Positions 36,801 to 51,800 of a stretch of 64,000 bases of DNA are shown in pieces. The notes below the pieces were generated by a model. That model worked only from the letters and a program-made list of their open reading frames with translations, ran no database searches and was not told where the DNA came from. Position 1 is the first letter of the stretch, and the number at the start of each line of letters is the position of its first letter. This stretch comes from Triatoma infestans. Taxonomy: Eukaryota > Arthropoda > Insecta > Hemiptera > Reduviidae. Where the stretch lies: positions 62,001-126,000 of the forward strand of contig JAAEAF010003099.1 of assembly GCA_011037195.1 (NCBI GenBank), read 5' to 3'. The translations under genes were made by a program, and so were the position numbers.

Positions 36801-39800
36801 AAAATGCAATATAATTTTGCACAGTTATAATCCAAATTTGGAGTATCTCCAAATTTAGAAAAAAATTGCTGGAACCGTTTACGAGAAAAGTTCAGAAATC
36901 TGTTATGTCGCACTTACGATTCCAATTGTCTGCAAATTTAGTATTCTAGCAGTACTTTGAATGTACTTTCATATTACGTTGGTGGAAGAATCATACATAA
37001 ACTCAGTTTAAGCTTTAGAGGAAAGCTCCGTCAGGACCCCAAACAATTAATTTTTATGGACAAATATTTCAAACAGAAGAGATAGGTATTTACACGAAGT
37101 TAAAAAAAAAATCGCTGGAACCATATTCCAAAAAATAGAGCAAAACTGAGAAAGCCTTTCTATAAAGTTTCCATTGCTATATTTTGACTGCAACCTATGT
37201 GTCAGATAGGATAGTGGCTAAACGGATTATCATGTTTTAGCTATCTACAATTTCTGTTTAGTTTTATGTATCCAAATACATGTATTTAGTTTTATGTATC
37301 CAAATACATGTATTTAGTTTTATGTATCCAAATACATGTACTTAGTTTTATGTATCCAAATACATGTATTTAGTTTTATGCCAAATACATGTATTTAGTT
37401 TTTGTATCCAAATACATGTACTTAGTTTTTTGTATCCAAATACATGTACGTAGTTTTATGCCAAATACATGTATTTAGTTTTATGTATCCAAATACATGT
37501 ACTTAGTTTTTTGTATCCAAATACATGTATTTAGTTTTATGTATCCAAATACATGTACTTAGTTTTATGCCAAATACATGTATTTAGTTTTTTGTATCCA
37601 AATACATGTATTTAGTTTTATGTATCCAAATACATGTACTTAGTTTTATGTATCCAAATACATGTATTTAGTTTTACGTATTTCCGGTGAAAACTCTATT
37701 TCGAAAATTTGACGCGATCACTTTCTCTTTCAGCAGTAAGAGAATGTTATAATTACTTTCCTATATATTTTTTTTAGGTTCTCCCCGCAATGAACATTTC
37801 CCCACCAAACTAACTATCCTTATATCCCCCCTCCCCAAGTACATCATAATCAATCAAAACTTTTTATTTTTCGCCTCCATGCATCTCTGTCAGTTTCCTA
37901 CCTTTGTTTCTAAAATAACCGACCGTCTACTTTGTTGCTTTCTCTATACATCACCTTCTTGCTATAGCAGCAAGAAGGTATACCTTACTTTCACCGCTCT
38001 TGAAACACTCTGATACTTACCATGATCATCTCTGTAAGTGAAGCAATGCTGGACAGAATGGAATTAGAAGATTGGAGAGTGGTTACTTTAGTAATTGCTT
38101 TTTGGTTGTTTGGAGTATGCGCGAGATGTTAAAATAGAATGTTGTAGTATCACTAGTTATAGTAAATAAATCTGTTACACTCGCCGCTTACTTTCTATCT
38201 CTTCTAACCTAACCTTGTCTTCATTTATTAATTTCCATTTTCTTGCATTTTCAGAATTTATCGTAGTTAGTTCATAAATCTGGTCGCATCGTCTCCTTTT
38301 TAATATTGTACTAGCATGTGTACTATTAAGTAATTGTTCACAAATTTGTACAGGGTGACAGTCTAATAAGTAGTTCCTGTAATGGGCCTCACATCTCCAA
38401 AGCCATTTCTGTTCACAGAGGATTTCCACAAGAGAATACTCTCTCATCAACTCTATTTAATTTGGTAATTGACTACAACTATTGAGAGATTCTGATCACG
38501 ATTTCTCCAAGAATTGTAGCTATAAATTGATTGAAGATCAGGGTTGTCTCACGCTGACTGGTTTTGCTGATGATCAAGTTGTTTCTGCGCGTCGTATAAG
38601 AGCACTGAGAGAATTGTTGATTGCGTGTTGAGTTAAATCCTAGGAAAAGTAGGTCTATTGTCGTTATGGAGGGGGTTGCATGATACAAAGTTACGGATGG
38701 AAGATGGAGGAGAGATTGGATGAATTAGGGAAGGTGAAGTAGTTAAATACTTGGGATGTACATTTGCTGGGAGTTGGTCTTTAATTAATGTTCAGTGACC
38801 AAGCTAAACGACCATCTTGGTAAGCTCATTACTTCAAACTTACTAAGACTTAATGTGTTTAACCAATAGATTTTCCCATCCTTGACTTATACTCTCCAAA
38901 CGGCTCCCCATACTAAATTGCGACCTCCTCTTCTTGAAGGGATTGATACATTCAGAGGAGGAGTATGGACTGCGAATGAATACGGCTCCTGCAATGCTGT
39001 TGCATCCCGAAGTTTTCTTGGTGTGGGCCTAGTTAAGTATACATGGGAGCCCTCACTACAATATTTGTCGATTGCATAGCGGCTTGCTTCAGTCGATGGT
39101 AATCATTTTCATTCCATCTTCATTTAGAAGTAGAAGTTAATGAGTGCGTAGATAGATTCGGATCGGATATTGAATTGTATCTTAATATTAGGAAATTAAG
39201 AAAGTCCTTGAGAGAAGTCGCATGAGAGAAGTGGTGTGGATGCAGATGGCAAGGGATTGGCGTTCAGTACTTTTAAGAGACCCCCAAGATAAACAAATTC
39301 TTACAAGAGAAACAAGTGCTGTCAGGATCGGAATGGATAAATTCAATCAAGCTCAACAGGAATTATACGCTTTTGCGAGGAGTACCTGGTGTCAGTGGTC
39401 GAGTGACGGGAGAAATTGGGTGCCTCTGTCGGAAGTGTGGCAGAGACTTTAACGCCGCCACATGTGCTTGGGAATTGTCCCCATAACTTTCTTCTAATAA
39501 CTCGGAGACACCATAGAGTGAAGAACGAGATAACTCGGCTACTCAAAAAAAAATAACAGCACACCTGTTTTTGAGGAAGTATACAGTATAGGCACCGAGG
39601 GCGCTATACTGACACGCATATAGCTGACATTGTGGTTTTCGACAGTAAAAGACCATTAATAATGGATTCTACTGTAAGATTCGAATGCAACGACCAAGAT
39701 AGATAGGAAGAAATGAGAAATGCATTCCCTATCTGAAAGATAAATTCTTGGACAAATTTGGGCGAGTGATTTCGTTATGAGGGGTCTTTGGTTTGGCGCG

Positions 39801-42800
39801 AGAGGAGTGACCTCTAGATTGACCAGCGGATTACTAATGGAGCTGGATATCGACTGCAGGGATCTAGCGACCTTGGCAGAATCCATAATATTGGACTTCC
39901 TTGAGGTTCCGCACAACCACCTATACACATAATCTTGTTAATAAGTTGTATATTTTTAAAGGTTCTGTTCCACTTTACCTTTTTCCTTCTAGTCTTTCGA
40001 CTTGTTTAGTTTATGTTCGTATTTGTTTATATATATATATATATTTGCTTATTTGTTGCACATCTATTTTCCGGTTATTTTCTTATTTATTAACTTAAAG
40101 TTAGTAAGCCAAGCAGTTACCTTTTCTAGATTTGTGAAAATGTTCTCATTATTATTTATCTCTTTATAGTTGTTGATCTGACCAAACATATTCATTTATT
40201 TTCTTTGACTAGTGGCTCATACTATACTGAATAAACCTAACCTTTTATTATTCAAGTGATATAAATGTTATTTTATCGACGATGACTCTTAAGTCTTAAT
40301 GTATACAGAATTGACTATTATGCTGTTATTCTTAATATCTTTTGACTGATAAATAAGTTGTATTTGTAGCAACCCGATATAATTGGGAAGCACCTCCTTT
40401 ATTTAAGTTTATAATTTAAATAAAGTTGTTTCTCTCCTTTCTGAAAATAAATCTTATTATCAATTAGTCAAATCTGCCGTACTACTGTTCAAATAAGTAG
40501 GCCAATGGCGGCTGGTCTGTGGTCCATATTAGCTTATTCGAATGTAAACTCCCGGCCAAATCCTTAGTTGCAAATCTTTAAAGGAAATATTTGTCATACC
40601 TCACTTTGTGAACAGTAGAGTTACTACATATCACTAGAGTTACTACTTGTACTCCAATCGCACTTGGTATAGATATAGGTAACTTCATTTAATGAAGGCT
40701 GTAGTAGGATCATGAGGTTGGTTGTTAGGGTGTAGTAAATTGGAGGGAAAGTTTAGCCCACTTATTTCAAAACGGTAATTGTTGTAAACTTCGCACGCAT
40801 TATTAGTATAGTTCATCATTTGCACACCTTAGCTTTGTTATGAACATTCTAGTCAAATAATTTTAGTTAAGAAAAATATATATTTACAAAATAAAGAATT
40901 CCGTTAAGCTTTATATTTCTGCAAATTATAACGTTTCTCTACAAATAGTTGCTGATTATTAAAGCTTCCATCTCTTAAGATCTATTTATAAGCAACAAAA
41001 TAAATGTTTTGACATACTCTGAGCTGCCGTCTACAGAAATTAAATTGCAATATTTCAAGTTTATATTCTAAGAACAAAGATTTGTTTATTACAGGGAATA
41101 ATTTACTGTTGTGAAAAATGTTATCGTCGTGAGAGTGAACATTTTATTCGATAACCTCGGAAAAAAAAATTAAAAATTAAAGGATAAGGTAGGTGCAAAG
41201 GAAGCAGCTTAAGCTTTTGTTCGAATAAGCAATTTAAAAAAAATACAACTTTCAAATAAGAGTTCATGTAAGCTAAAATTATTTGGATCCGTCATAGGAG
41301 GTAATTGCGAGTATATTGTTGCAAAATTTGATTTTAAGGGTTTCTGTGACGTTGATTTATAGTATTATTGGAATTGATAAATGCGCTTGATTGCTGGACT
41401 ATAGTCTCATCAAATTCACTTATAATTACTAAGGATCATGTATTCCCTCAACCCATTAACATCAGTTTTTAAGGGCCACTAAAATTTGAATTATAATTCA
41501 GCTTTAAATTGTATATTATACAAAAGTAGGTATATCACTTTTATCTGAAATAGTATTCCTCGGAAATTTTAGAGGGGGGGTCTGGGAAAGAAGTAAGTTC
41601 TAAAGTGCAATTTCAGTGTATTTATTAAGTGCACGTATAAAAGTTAATGAGAATTAAATAGATTGGTAAATTCCGAATTTGAAGAAAATCGGATGGGAGA
41701 TTTGCGAAATTTCCTGATCGATTTTCCAATTTCCAGCGTCTACATTACCAGCGAGCGGATTTAAATGTTTGATAAACTAACTATTCACACATTAAAGAAT
41801 GTTACTTCTATCTGAAACTGAGGTTTGGGGACCCCCTCCCACTTGTCTTCATTTTAGTGTAGGTTCACCCCACCTGTCCATTGTTGAAGGTAACTATATA
41901 TTTAGTAAAAATTAGAAGAATAAGAAGATTAAGAACATCATTTAGAACTATATGAATTGCATTAGAGAAAGTGGTGTGAGAAAGTTTTCCCCACAAAATT
42001 TTCAAAAAAAGAAATTCCAGGCTTGTTGTTGATGGCATTTTTCAGTCCAGTAAACTTTGTTCAACCAAAATAAATCGTTTTCCATGAAAATGGATAGAAA
42101 AAGGTTTAGTTTGATTGGGAAAAGTTGCTGTGACTGAAAATTTAAATTATTTTAATTTGACTAAAAAATGAACCTGTAACTCTTTCTCCTATATTTTTTT
42201 AAAAAGAAGAAAAATACAAATGATTAACAACCAACAGTATTTTTATGATTTTTTGCTTGAATATTGATGTTAAAATCTCCATGTTTTTAACAAGATCTTT
42301 CTTTTTCCCAGTTAAATGAAAATGATTTTGCTGACTTGGAATACCTTGAAGATTTATATCTGGGCTACAATAATATTGTCACATTGAATAATTCACTATT
42401 ACCTTTAATTTCTCTAAGAGTACTTAATTTGACATACAATGAGATACAAGAGTTCTCTTTGCAACAGTTGCGAGGATTAACAAAACTTCAACTTGTGGAT
42501 TTGTCTCATAATAAAATCAATAAACTCTCAGGTAGAATGCAGGTAATCTCTAATGTTTCTGTTTGAATCAATTCAGAGACAAAATATTTATAATTCATTA
42601 TGTATTACAGCAATTTCACTTTCTCTTACTGCTGTAAATGGAAATATTTGTCGCATTTGCCACATTTTTACAAATAAATGTTTCCAGCATAAATGCATGT
42701 TTGAGGTTTCCTAATCAAGAAAATGCCAGTCTTTAGATCGCGTGGGTTTCTGTGTTTTACAATAACTCAAAAACGGAATATCGAGAAAGTTCGGATATTT

Positions 42801-45799
42801 ATTTCTTTTAGGTAAGAAAAATACAAGTATTTCGCTTGGCCGAAATACTTATAGGTACTTTCAATACCTAAAAAAAAAAATCTAAATAATTTTCTATAAA
42901 CTTGTTTTTTAAAAAGAAGAAAAATACAAAAGAATTTTTCTGGAAGTAAATTTCTGCATTACGAAATAAATATGTAAAGAACAAATAAAAATATTTACAT
43001 TTAAATAAATATTCATTGAAGCAGTCCTGGGGTTGTCAGCATCTTTCTGTCCGATTCGGTGGGCTATCTCTGTTTACTTAACCCAACTTGGAAGGTTTTT
43101 ATTGGGAAAATTATTTTAACGGATCCAACGGGAACTGTGACCCTACGCTTCTCTCCGAAGTGCCAATTCATTTTAATTATACGCTTTCACAAACTGCTTA
43201 ATAATGAGGTCATTTAGTTGTTTTTAATAATTAATAATTCCAGGTTTGAAAATTTATACATTGTGAAATAAGAAAGCAGGAAGAGAAAGTCATGTGAATG
43301 TTTGGCATATTTATCTAAACAACCAATTTTATCTGCCAACCTAAACAGTATTTATATACAGGGTAAATGTACCAGTGTCACTATATGATTCATTTCGTAT
43401 TGTAATTATTATCTCACTTACTATTTTATTTATAACCAATTTTGTAGATGGATAATTTGATCGTCAGCGTTCATAAAAGAAATGAAGCCATTAGTAATGA
43501 TAACTTGTCTTTATTATAAAGTTTTATTTAAAAAAAAAAAAAAAAACCCACTCAAAAGCACCAATAGTTGACATTTCCAATTTGTAAAAGAATAGTAATT
43601 GAATCAATAATTAACAAAATACAAAATAAGCATTCGGGATTTTACCATGCTTATTCTGAGCGATTTCGGTTTCTCGAATATCGTCAGAGTAAGATTATCA
43701 AGTCGTGTAGGAAGTTGGTAGCCCTAATCTGAAGATTGATGAGAACCCGAAACCAATCAAAAGCAACCAGATAATAGAATGCCAGATGTTATCCCGCATT
43801 GCGGACCCAGCCACGTATTCAACAAATAATCACTTATTTGAACTCTAGACAGGGCATATTAACAAATTTCAAATTCAAAGCCGAAAGCTTGAGATAAGAC
43901 AATAAAATAATAAAAATACTGGATCGCTGAATGTGAAATTTCAAATAGTTTACAGCTTTGAAAATTAGCTAGTAATGATCAGACAATATTTTTATCATAT
44001 AGCCTAAATAATTGGGTGGAAAAATTGGCATTTGACGCTTAAACACTCTTTTTATGATAAAACTTGTAGGGTTATTATAAATGTTGTGTTAGTGAAATTG
44101 CGATGTGACATTGTGCAATGGATTAGAGTTGGAGAAAATAGGGTATTGCTGAGTCGATATGGTCTGAACAAGAGTACGCAATGGTTTGCCTGAGTACGCA
44201 AAGCCCAAATGATTGCACACATCAACTACCTATGCATCTCCTTTATGTATTATATGAATGTATGTCGCGACGAGAGAAGGATAGCCTTGCTCTTGTGGCT
44301 GATCTGCGCCAAGTTCTAGCCCAATAAAGTAGTTAATGATAGAGATTTAGTTGTTATGCCAGGGCGGTAGTCGACAGCAGTTGTGTTCAGGGTAGTCAAT
44401 CCTTATGGTTGTGAATACGCTGGATAAGATTGAGTTTAAGGATATATTGTAGCATATAGGTGATAACAGAAAGTATATGGGTAGTAAGCTGGGTAAAACT
44501 ATAGGGGAATCGCCTTGTTGTCGACTGTATATAAAGTAATGGCTAAACTTGTAGCAAAAAGGTTAACAGTGTATTCCAACGAAATATTAGGCGATTACCA
44601 AGCTGGCTTTCGGCGGAATAGATCAACAACCGATCAGATGTTCTCACTGCGGTTAATGCATGAGAAATGTTATGAACACAATATAGACCTGCATCATTTG
44701 TTTATTGACTTCAAGCAAGCATATGATAGTTTGTACAGGGTTAAAGTATTTGAGGTCATGAATGAGTTTGCAATACCTTCTAAACTAATTAGTTTAGTAA
44801 AGATGTGCCTTACAAACTCGGCTGCAAAAGTTAAGGTGCTAGGAGGTTATTCAGAAGAGTTCGTTATCGATAGAGGGCTTAGGCAGGGTGACGTACTATC
44901 GACGATACTGTTTAATCTCATGCTAGAAAAAGTCATAAGAAGCATCGAAATCAATCCGAATGGCACGATATTTAATCGATCCATTCAGTATTTGGCTTTT
45001 GCAGATGATGTTATTGTGGGTAGATCCTTGAGGGCATTAGAAGACGGTTTTTTGCAACTCAAGGAGAAGGCAAGGACTGTAGGTCTGGAAATAAATTATT
45101 CAAAGACAAAATACATGCTGGCATCCAGATTTGATAACGCCATTTGCCGGTTGTCCCATGTGAGTCTAGGTGGTGAGTCCTTCGAAAACGTCAGGCAATT
45201 TAAATACTTAGGCTGCATCTTTACGCAAGATAGAGATGTAAAAAAGAGATAAAAGATAGGTTGGCCTCAAGTAATAGATGCCTGTTTGCGTTACAAAAGG
45301 TTTTCAAGGAACGTGCGATCTCAAAAAAAAATAAGATTCGTATTTATAAGCCGGTTGTCCGACCAGTGGTAATGTATGGGTGTAAGACGTGGATTCTCAC
45401 GGAAAGTGATGCTAAACTACTCCTAGTTTGGGAAAGGAAAGTTCTAAGGAAAATCTTTGGTCCAACCCTGGTTAACGGGAATTGGAAAATTAGGAGTAAT
45501 GAGGGATTAGCAAGGCTGTACGCATCCCCCAACATTTTAAATGAAATAAAAGCGCGAAGACTGGAGTGGATGGGACATCTTATAAGAATGGAAAGAGATC
45601 GCATCGTGAAAAGACTATATGAGGACAAACCGACAGGAAGAAGAAAAGTCGGAAGGCCCAGGAAGAGATGGACTGACGATGTAGAAGCCGGGATAAGAAT
45701 GCTCGGAGTGAGAAGGTGGAGAGAGAAGGCCAAGGATAGAGAGGTCTGGAACAAAATTATTAAGGAAGCCAAGGCCCTGCCCTGCAAGGGCTGTAGTGC

Positions 45800-45833
<34 letters not shown>

Positions 45834-48800
45834 AAAAGTAAGCTGGGTATAAGGGTAGATATCACGGGGTTCGGTTTAAACAGATACTAATTTCGGTATA
45901 TGAATTTAATAAATGTAGTATTATTTAGGAATGTGTTTTGTAGTGTCCCACTACTAATGTAATTATTCAACTTGTTTATAACAAAAGGATTTAACCATTA
46001 ATAAAAAAGTATTTAAACACCAGTTACACGTTTTTCAGTTAACCATTCATTCTACTTATAACCTCCTTTTCCCTCTCTCTATATTTCCACTGCTTCCTAC
46101 ATACACTACATCTCCTATCTTTTCAAAAAATTTATTTTATTTTATTTTATTTATTATTATTATTACAAACAGAAAACACAAATGTTGAATGTTATCATTC
46201 ATCGCCCGATGTGATCTAAATCCCGCCCTGTTAGTTGATCTAAATCTGCCCTAGCTTTAATTTAGTCCTATTCCTAAGGTTTCTTCTTCCAGTATCCTCT
46301 TCCTCTATCTCCTCAGAATCTTCTTCCCATTTCCGAAAGAAAGTTGAATTTCTTTTGTAATGCCCTCCTTCAGGGGACTTTACTGTGATGGTTAAACCAT
46401 TTTTTGAAACTATGTGTACTTTTGTTGCTCAAAGTAGGATCAAAGCTTATCCCTTTCTTTTAACACTTCATCTCCTACTTCGATGTCATTTGGTTTTGCC
46501 CTTCTCTTTGAATCACTGTACGCTTTTCCTTTAAATTTGTTTAATAGGTCTCTATCACTTACTTCTTGCAAAGGCTTCGTAATTGGCATAAAAAATGGTA
46601 TTTTATCTCTCAGATGTCTCCCAAAGAATAATTCCGCTGGTGAAACTCCAGTCACAACATGTGGTGTTATCCTATATTGGAATAAATAGGTTCTTAAAGC
46701 TTCTCTCTACGCTGTGCCTTTATTTTCTGTCTGGGCAATAATTAAAGTTTTCAATAATGTCCTGTTTTGACGTTCTACTTCGCCATTTGCTTGCTGCCAA
46801 TATGGAGTCGTATGCTTTACTTGTATGTTGTTATGTTCACAAAATCTTGAAAAGATCTCTGCTGTAAAATGTGTCCCATTATCTGCGATAATTGTTTCTG
46901 GTAAACCATACCTTGAGAACATTTCTTGTAACATGCTAACTGTTTTGCGGTAATTCCGCTTGTAACTTCTACCTCAATAAAACGGCTAAAGTAGTCTACT
47001 ACAACAAATAAGTAGTGTCCTGATTTTAATGGACCACAGTAACCTATAGCGACAATCTGCCAAGGTCTATTCGGCAATTCTGTTCTTTTCATAGGATCCG
47101 GCAAATTTTCCGTCGCAGTAATTTGGCATCTTTTACAGGTTTTCACTCCTTTTTCTGCTTGCGAGTCGATGCCTGGCCACCAAACTTTACTTCTCAACTT
47201 CTGCTTCATCTTATAAATACCAGGATGTCCTTCGTGAGCAAGATATAGAACATGCCTTCTGAGACTTCGAGGAATAAAAATTCTGCCCCTCTTAATAAGA
47301 TTCCATCTATTTCACTCAACTCACCTTCAATCACTGATATGCTTTATAATTAGAAGCCCAGTTCCCAGCTAAAAGGCTTTTCCTAACCTCTTGGATTTCC
47401 TCATCCTTATTCGACTTTACTTCAGTATCTTCAATGCCAAAGCTTTAGGAGTTGACAATTCGACAAGTCTGCGTAAATGGTTATTTGCAGAGACATAACT
47501 TCTCTCCCCTATATTCGCGCCATACATCTCGATAATGGATCTGCCAAATTACATTTTCCTAAAACATACTTCACATGAAAATTAAAAGATTGCAGTCGTA
47601 AAACCCATCTTTCTATTTTAACGCAAGGTAATGATTTCGGTCCAAAAAGACATTGTAATGGTTTATGGTCCGTGATTAAATAAAATTCTTTGCCATATAA
47701 ATAAGTTTCAAATCTTTCTACTGCCCACACTAATGCAAGAGCTTCTTTTTCCGTCTACGAATACTTCTTCTCCCTATCTGACAAACTTTTACTTGCATAC
47801 GCCACGACTTTAGGGGTTCCTTGGTCTCTTTGTATTAGAACTCCCCCTAGACCAGTTGGACTTGCGTCTGCCATAACTTCAGTCAGTGCGTCGGGGTTAT
47901 ACAAAAATAATGCCTTACTATCTGTTATAGCTCTCTTAAGTGAACTGAATGCTTGAGCTTGATTTACTTTCCAAACGAAAGATACATTTTTTTTAATGAT
48001 TTCTTTTAACGGATAAGTAAATGTCGCTAAATCTGGTACATACCTCCCAGTAAAATTTACAAGTCCTAAAAAACTTCTTGTCTCCTCCTTCGATTTAGGT
48101 TCTCTAAAATTAAGTACTGCTTTTATTTTATCCTCGGTTGGAGAAAGACCTTTTGCATTTAATTTATGCCCTAAATATTCCACTTCTTCCTGATTATATT
48201 TGCACTTTTTCTCGTTTAATTTTAATCCTGCTTCATTTAAAATACCTATAACTTTACATATTCTCTGATTTAGCAGTTCCTTGCTAGGAGCATGAATTAA
48301 GATATCATCAATAAACGCACATGTACCCTCACAGGCTTGCAATAACCTTGTTATTATACGCTGAAATATTTCTGGCGCTATGCATAAACAAAAGGGAAGT
48401 CTTTTGTATCTGTAAATACCTGATGAGCTCTGAAACGTGGTTATCTCTCTACTTGATGGATCCATTTCAATATGGTGAAATGCTTCTTTAATGTCCAATT
48501 TTGTGAAGTATTTACTTCCAGAATTTGTGAAATAAAATCTTCTATAGTCTACTGTCTCTACAAATTAATTAGACAGTGTTCGGTAATTCAAATCTACAAG
48601 TTCTTGGAGCAATATTTGAAATTAAACTGTGATTGTTTCGTAGTTTTTACTTATTTTTAGTCTGATACTTTTATAAATGAATCAGCATATGAATGAAATA
48701 AAGAAATATGAATGAATAAATAAATCAGAAATGTGAATGTAGGAAGAGTGGTATTGAGTAGGTTACACTATGTAATGGTCGTCCATTTTGGGGGCACGCT

Positions 48801-51800
48801 TGTGAACAATTACCTTTAATGATTTAAAGGTGCCCTAAGGATGTAGCTTTTTCGCATTTGTATGTAAATGCTCTACTTTATCAAAGCTGGCTTTTTTCTT
48901 TAATAAACATGCAGAAGTCCATTTATCTATTACTGAGCAACTCGCTCCTGAATTTATCCATTATAAGAGGAATACCTCCAAATAAAGTGGGTATACTTAC
49001 ATTATCACCACTCCCATTTTTAATGCTAAAACATGAATCCGAAGTAGATTCTTCACTCTCCTCCAATGTTCTTATCCGCGCTTTGCTGGAAATGTGTTTC
49101 CTTTTAGAGTCTTGTTTGCCCTTTTTCTTCATTTTAGTTTTGCAACACTTGGAAAAATGTCCAATCAATTGCATTTATTACAAACTTTGTTAATCGCTGG
49201 GCAGTTAAGTTCCTTACTAAAATGACTGTAACCTCCATATCGATAACACAAACCATTCTTTTTCCATTGCACGCTAGTATCTTTATTTATTCTTACTCGG
49301 TGGACCAATGGTTCACTTTTTATTTTAGGGGACTCTACAGCGATTGTCTTGGTTTGAGTATTTGTTATTGTCATCTGCTTGGCTGTTGTAAGTGCCTGTT
49401 CTGTAGAACTCGGAATTTTGCTATAAAATTCTTTTCTCAACTCTAAAGAATTGCATGTTGCCCACAATTGCTCTTTAACCCATTCATCATATGTTGACCC
49501 AAAGTCACATAAATTAGCTTGCCGTCGTAAACGTGCAACATATTGAGGCAGTTTCCTCAGGGCTTTGATGCATTTCTCTGAATATACTAGGTTCGTAGAG
49601 TGAATTAGTATCGCTCATAAAATGTTTGTTAAATTCCCAAATTAATTTATTTATTCTCTTTTTTGTAATTCAGCAGTGGTTTCATCGCGTACAAGCGCTA
49701 CCGCCAAAACATCTGCTGGAAACGAGTGGTATAGATCTTGTAAGGCCAAACCTCCATAATTTAATAATTTGTGTTTTATCTTATTATAATCTGTAACTCC
49801 TTGAGCAGCTATATAAATTTCGAATGCTCTATACCAACGTGACCAATCCACACCATCCATATCATCGTTACCCTTTAATGGGCCTACATTAAAATCTTGC
49901 ATTTTTTTTTTTTTTTAGTTGAATTAAATTAAAACTTGAACTAAAAATTGTCGCCAATTGTAGTAGTGTCCCACTACTCATGTAATTATTAAACTTGTTT
50001 ATAACAAAAGGATTTAACCATTAATAAAAAAGTATTTAAACACTTAAAACATTTATTTTTCAATAAGCACCAGTTACACGTTTTTCGGTTAACATTCATT
50101 CTACTTATAACCTCCTTTTCCCTCTCTCTATATTCCCACTGCTTCCTACTACACTACATGTTTCTGCTATTTGAATTGTCTTAATATGATCATTTATTTA
50201 ATTTTTGTCTTTTATCTCATAATATTTCACTCTTCAATTTATATATTTAGTATTAGGTATTATACTATAGTCTTATTGAATACTGTATAATATTTCGTAA
50301 TAAATGTATGATATCAGAGTGACCTACTCTCGAATATCTAACCAAACCTGAAAAACTTGAATGTTTGGAAATTATTTTGAACAAATTTAGTTTGAATTTG
50401 CAATTAGGCATAAAAAAACGGTTTTCAACCGTTATAGAAATTAATTTTTACTAAAATCGGATTTTTAAATTTGGAACTTTGAAAGACCTTGTTAATTCCA
50501 ACTTGTGAAATGTAATCCGCACAGTGGCTTCGGATATTGTTGAATCAATGTCAACTCATGGAGAGCAAGTAACTATTTTTGTAGCCAGTGCTTTATTAAC
50601 TCACAAGTCGAAAATATTTAATTTAAGCGTCACAGGCCGTCGTTGATCCTCGTTATCAGTTTGCATTTTGTATTTAAAATGAATGAGCAATTTTTTAATT
50701 TGATTTACTTCTTTAGCAATAGTGTTAGCTACTGGTACAGTTATCCTATCATAAAATCTATTATTTTCTAATTGTAAATTCAATACAGTTGACACACTTT
50801 TAATGAGAAAGCGAGTTTTATTTAAACGTTGAAAATATGAGGCCACGCTACATCAACAACCAGTAAAACATTTCTTGCTTTCTCTGAGAATGTTTGTGTC
50901 AATTACTTTTACCAAAGGAAAGTAAATATTATAGAAATAATAAAAATGAAGATTTGAATAAAATCGTAAATTTTTAACCAAATTGGGGATCTCCTGATAT
51001 CGGATGCTGTGATATTGAACAAATCTATTCTAGGTCTTCACAAAAGGATGTTTAATCTTTCAAACAGTACACTCAGGATCTCAGATCCTAAAGGTCAGAT
51101 CAGATCTAAAGGAAGATTGATAAAGATTTCCTTGCGATTTCCGGGCTCCAAAGGGCGATCGAACATTATCATGCAAAAGTTTGATTCTACTAGTTTGATT
51201 CTTTTGTTTTGATTAACAATTTTCTCAAAGCCTCACAATTCGCTTAGGTATTAATGGTCTTCCTACGTTAAAAGGATAATAAAAAGTCAGACTTCTCTTT
51301 TGCCTCATATTAGAGGAAGTGCTTGCTGCTTAAACTTCTTTGCTTGCGATGTCTTTACATTGTTTATAAACCCACAAAATATAGTTTGTGTTCACATTTT
51401 CCACCAAATTGTGATTACAGTGGTCTACCGTTATGTTTTTCATCATGAACATTGTACACTTTCTGTAAGGAACGTCACCATGTTCATCGTTACTATCATA
51501 ACATTTGACCCACAAACTTCACAAATTGTCTGTGAACTATTGTTTCTGTTACAAAATAAATAACAGCACAAAGATCAGATCAAGAACAGTTATTGTCGTA
51601 CTGATTTTAAACTGCTCAAGTGGATGAAAGTAATCTGACTCCGACAATTTGGTCAACAGCTTACTACTGATTCATGCTTACTGCGGTGCATTCCAATTAC
51701 CATTGTAGAGATTTTAAGAAGTTTCAATTCGAATCTTACTCTTAAAAAAACTTGCCTTATAAATGTATCTGATGGAGTATCATGCCAGAAACACCCAAGT

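Larger units (their letters stand above)
45939..50158 (-). mobile_element. Gypsy (Ty3-type) LTR retrotransposon with 5-bp TSD
   Basis: Two LTRs and the duplication tgttt (45934-45938 and 50159-50163) define the element. On the minus strand: 5' LTR, a tggcgac primer-binding-site start right after it (49950-49957), gag with zinc knuckles, RT, RNase H and integrase, then a purine-rich tract (aaaagataggaga) against the 3' LTR. The order RT-RNase H-integrase is that of Gypsy. Protease and the N-terminal RT region are not recognisable; about 48565-48925 is unrelated sequence in their place. Frames are broken throughout, so it is inactive. Confidence 0.85.

Noticed and set aside
37255..37675. CRISPR-like array of 28-bp units.
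   Set aside because: Units are head to tail without spacers, in an intron of a eukaryotic gene; it is a minisatellite.
45344..45865. Long minus-strand ORF with a polyphenylalanine run.
   Set aside because: Shadow of the RTE reverse transcriptase and its A tail on the + strand.
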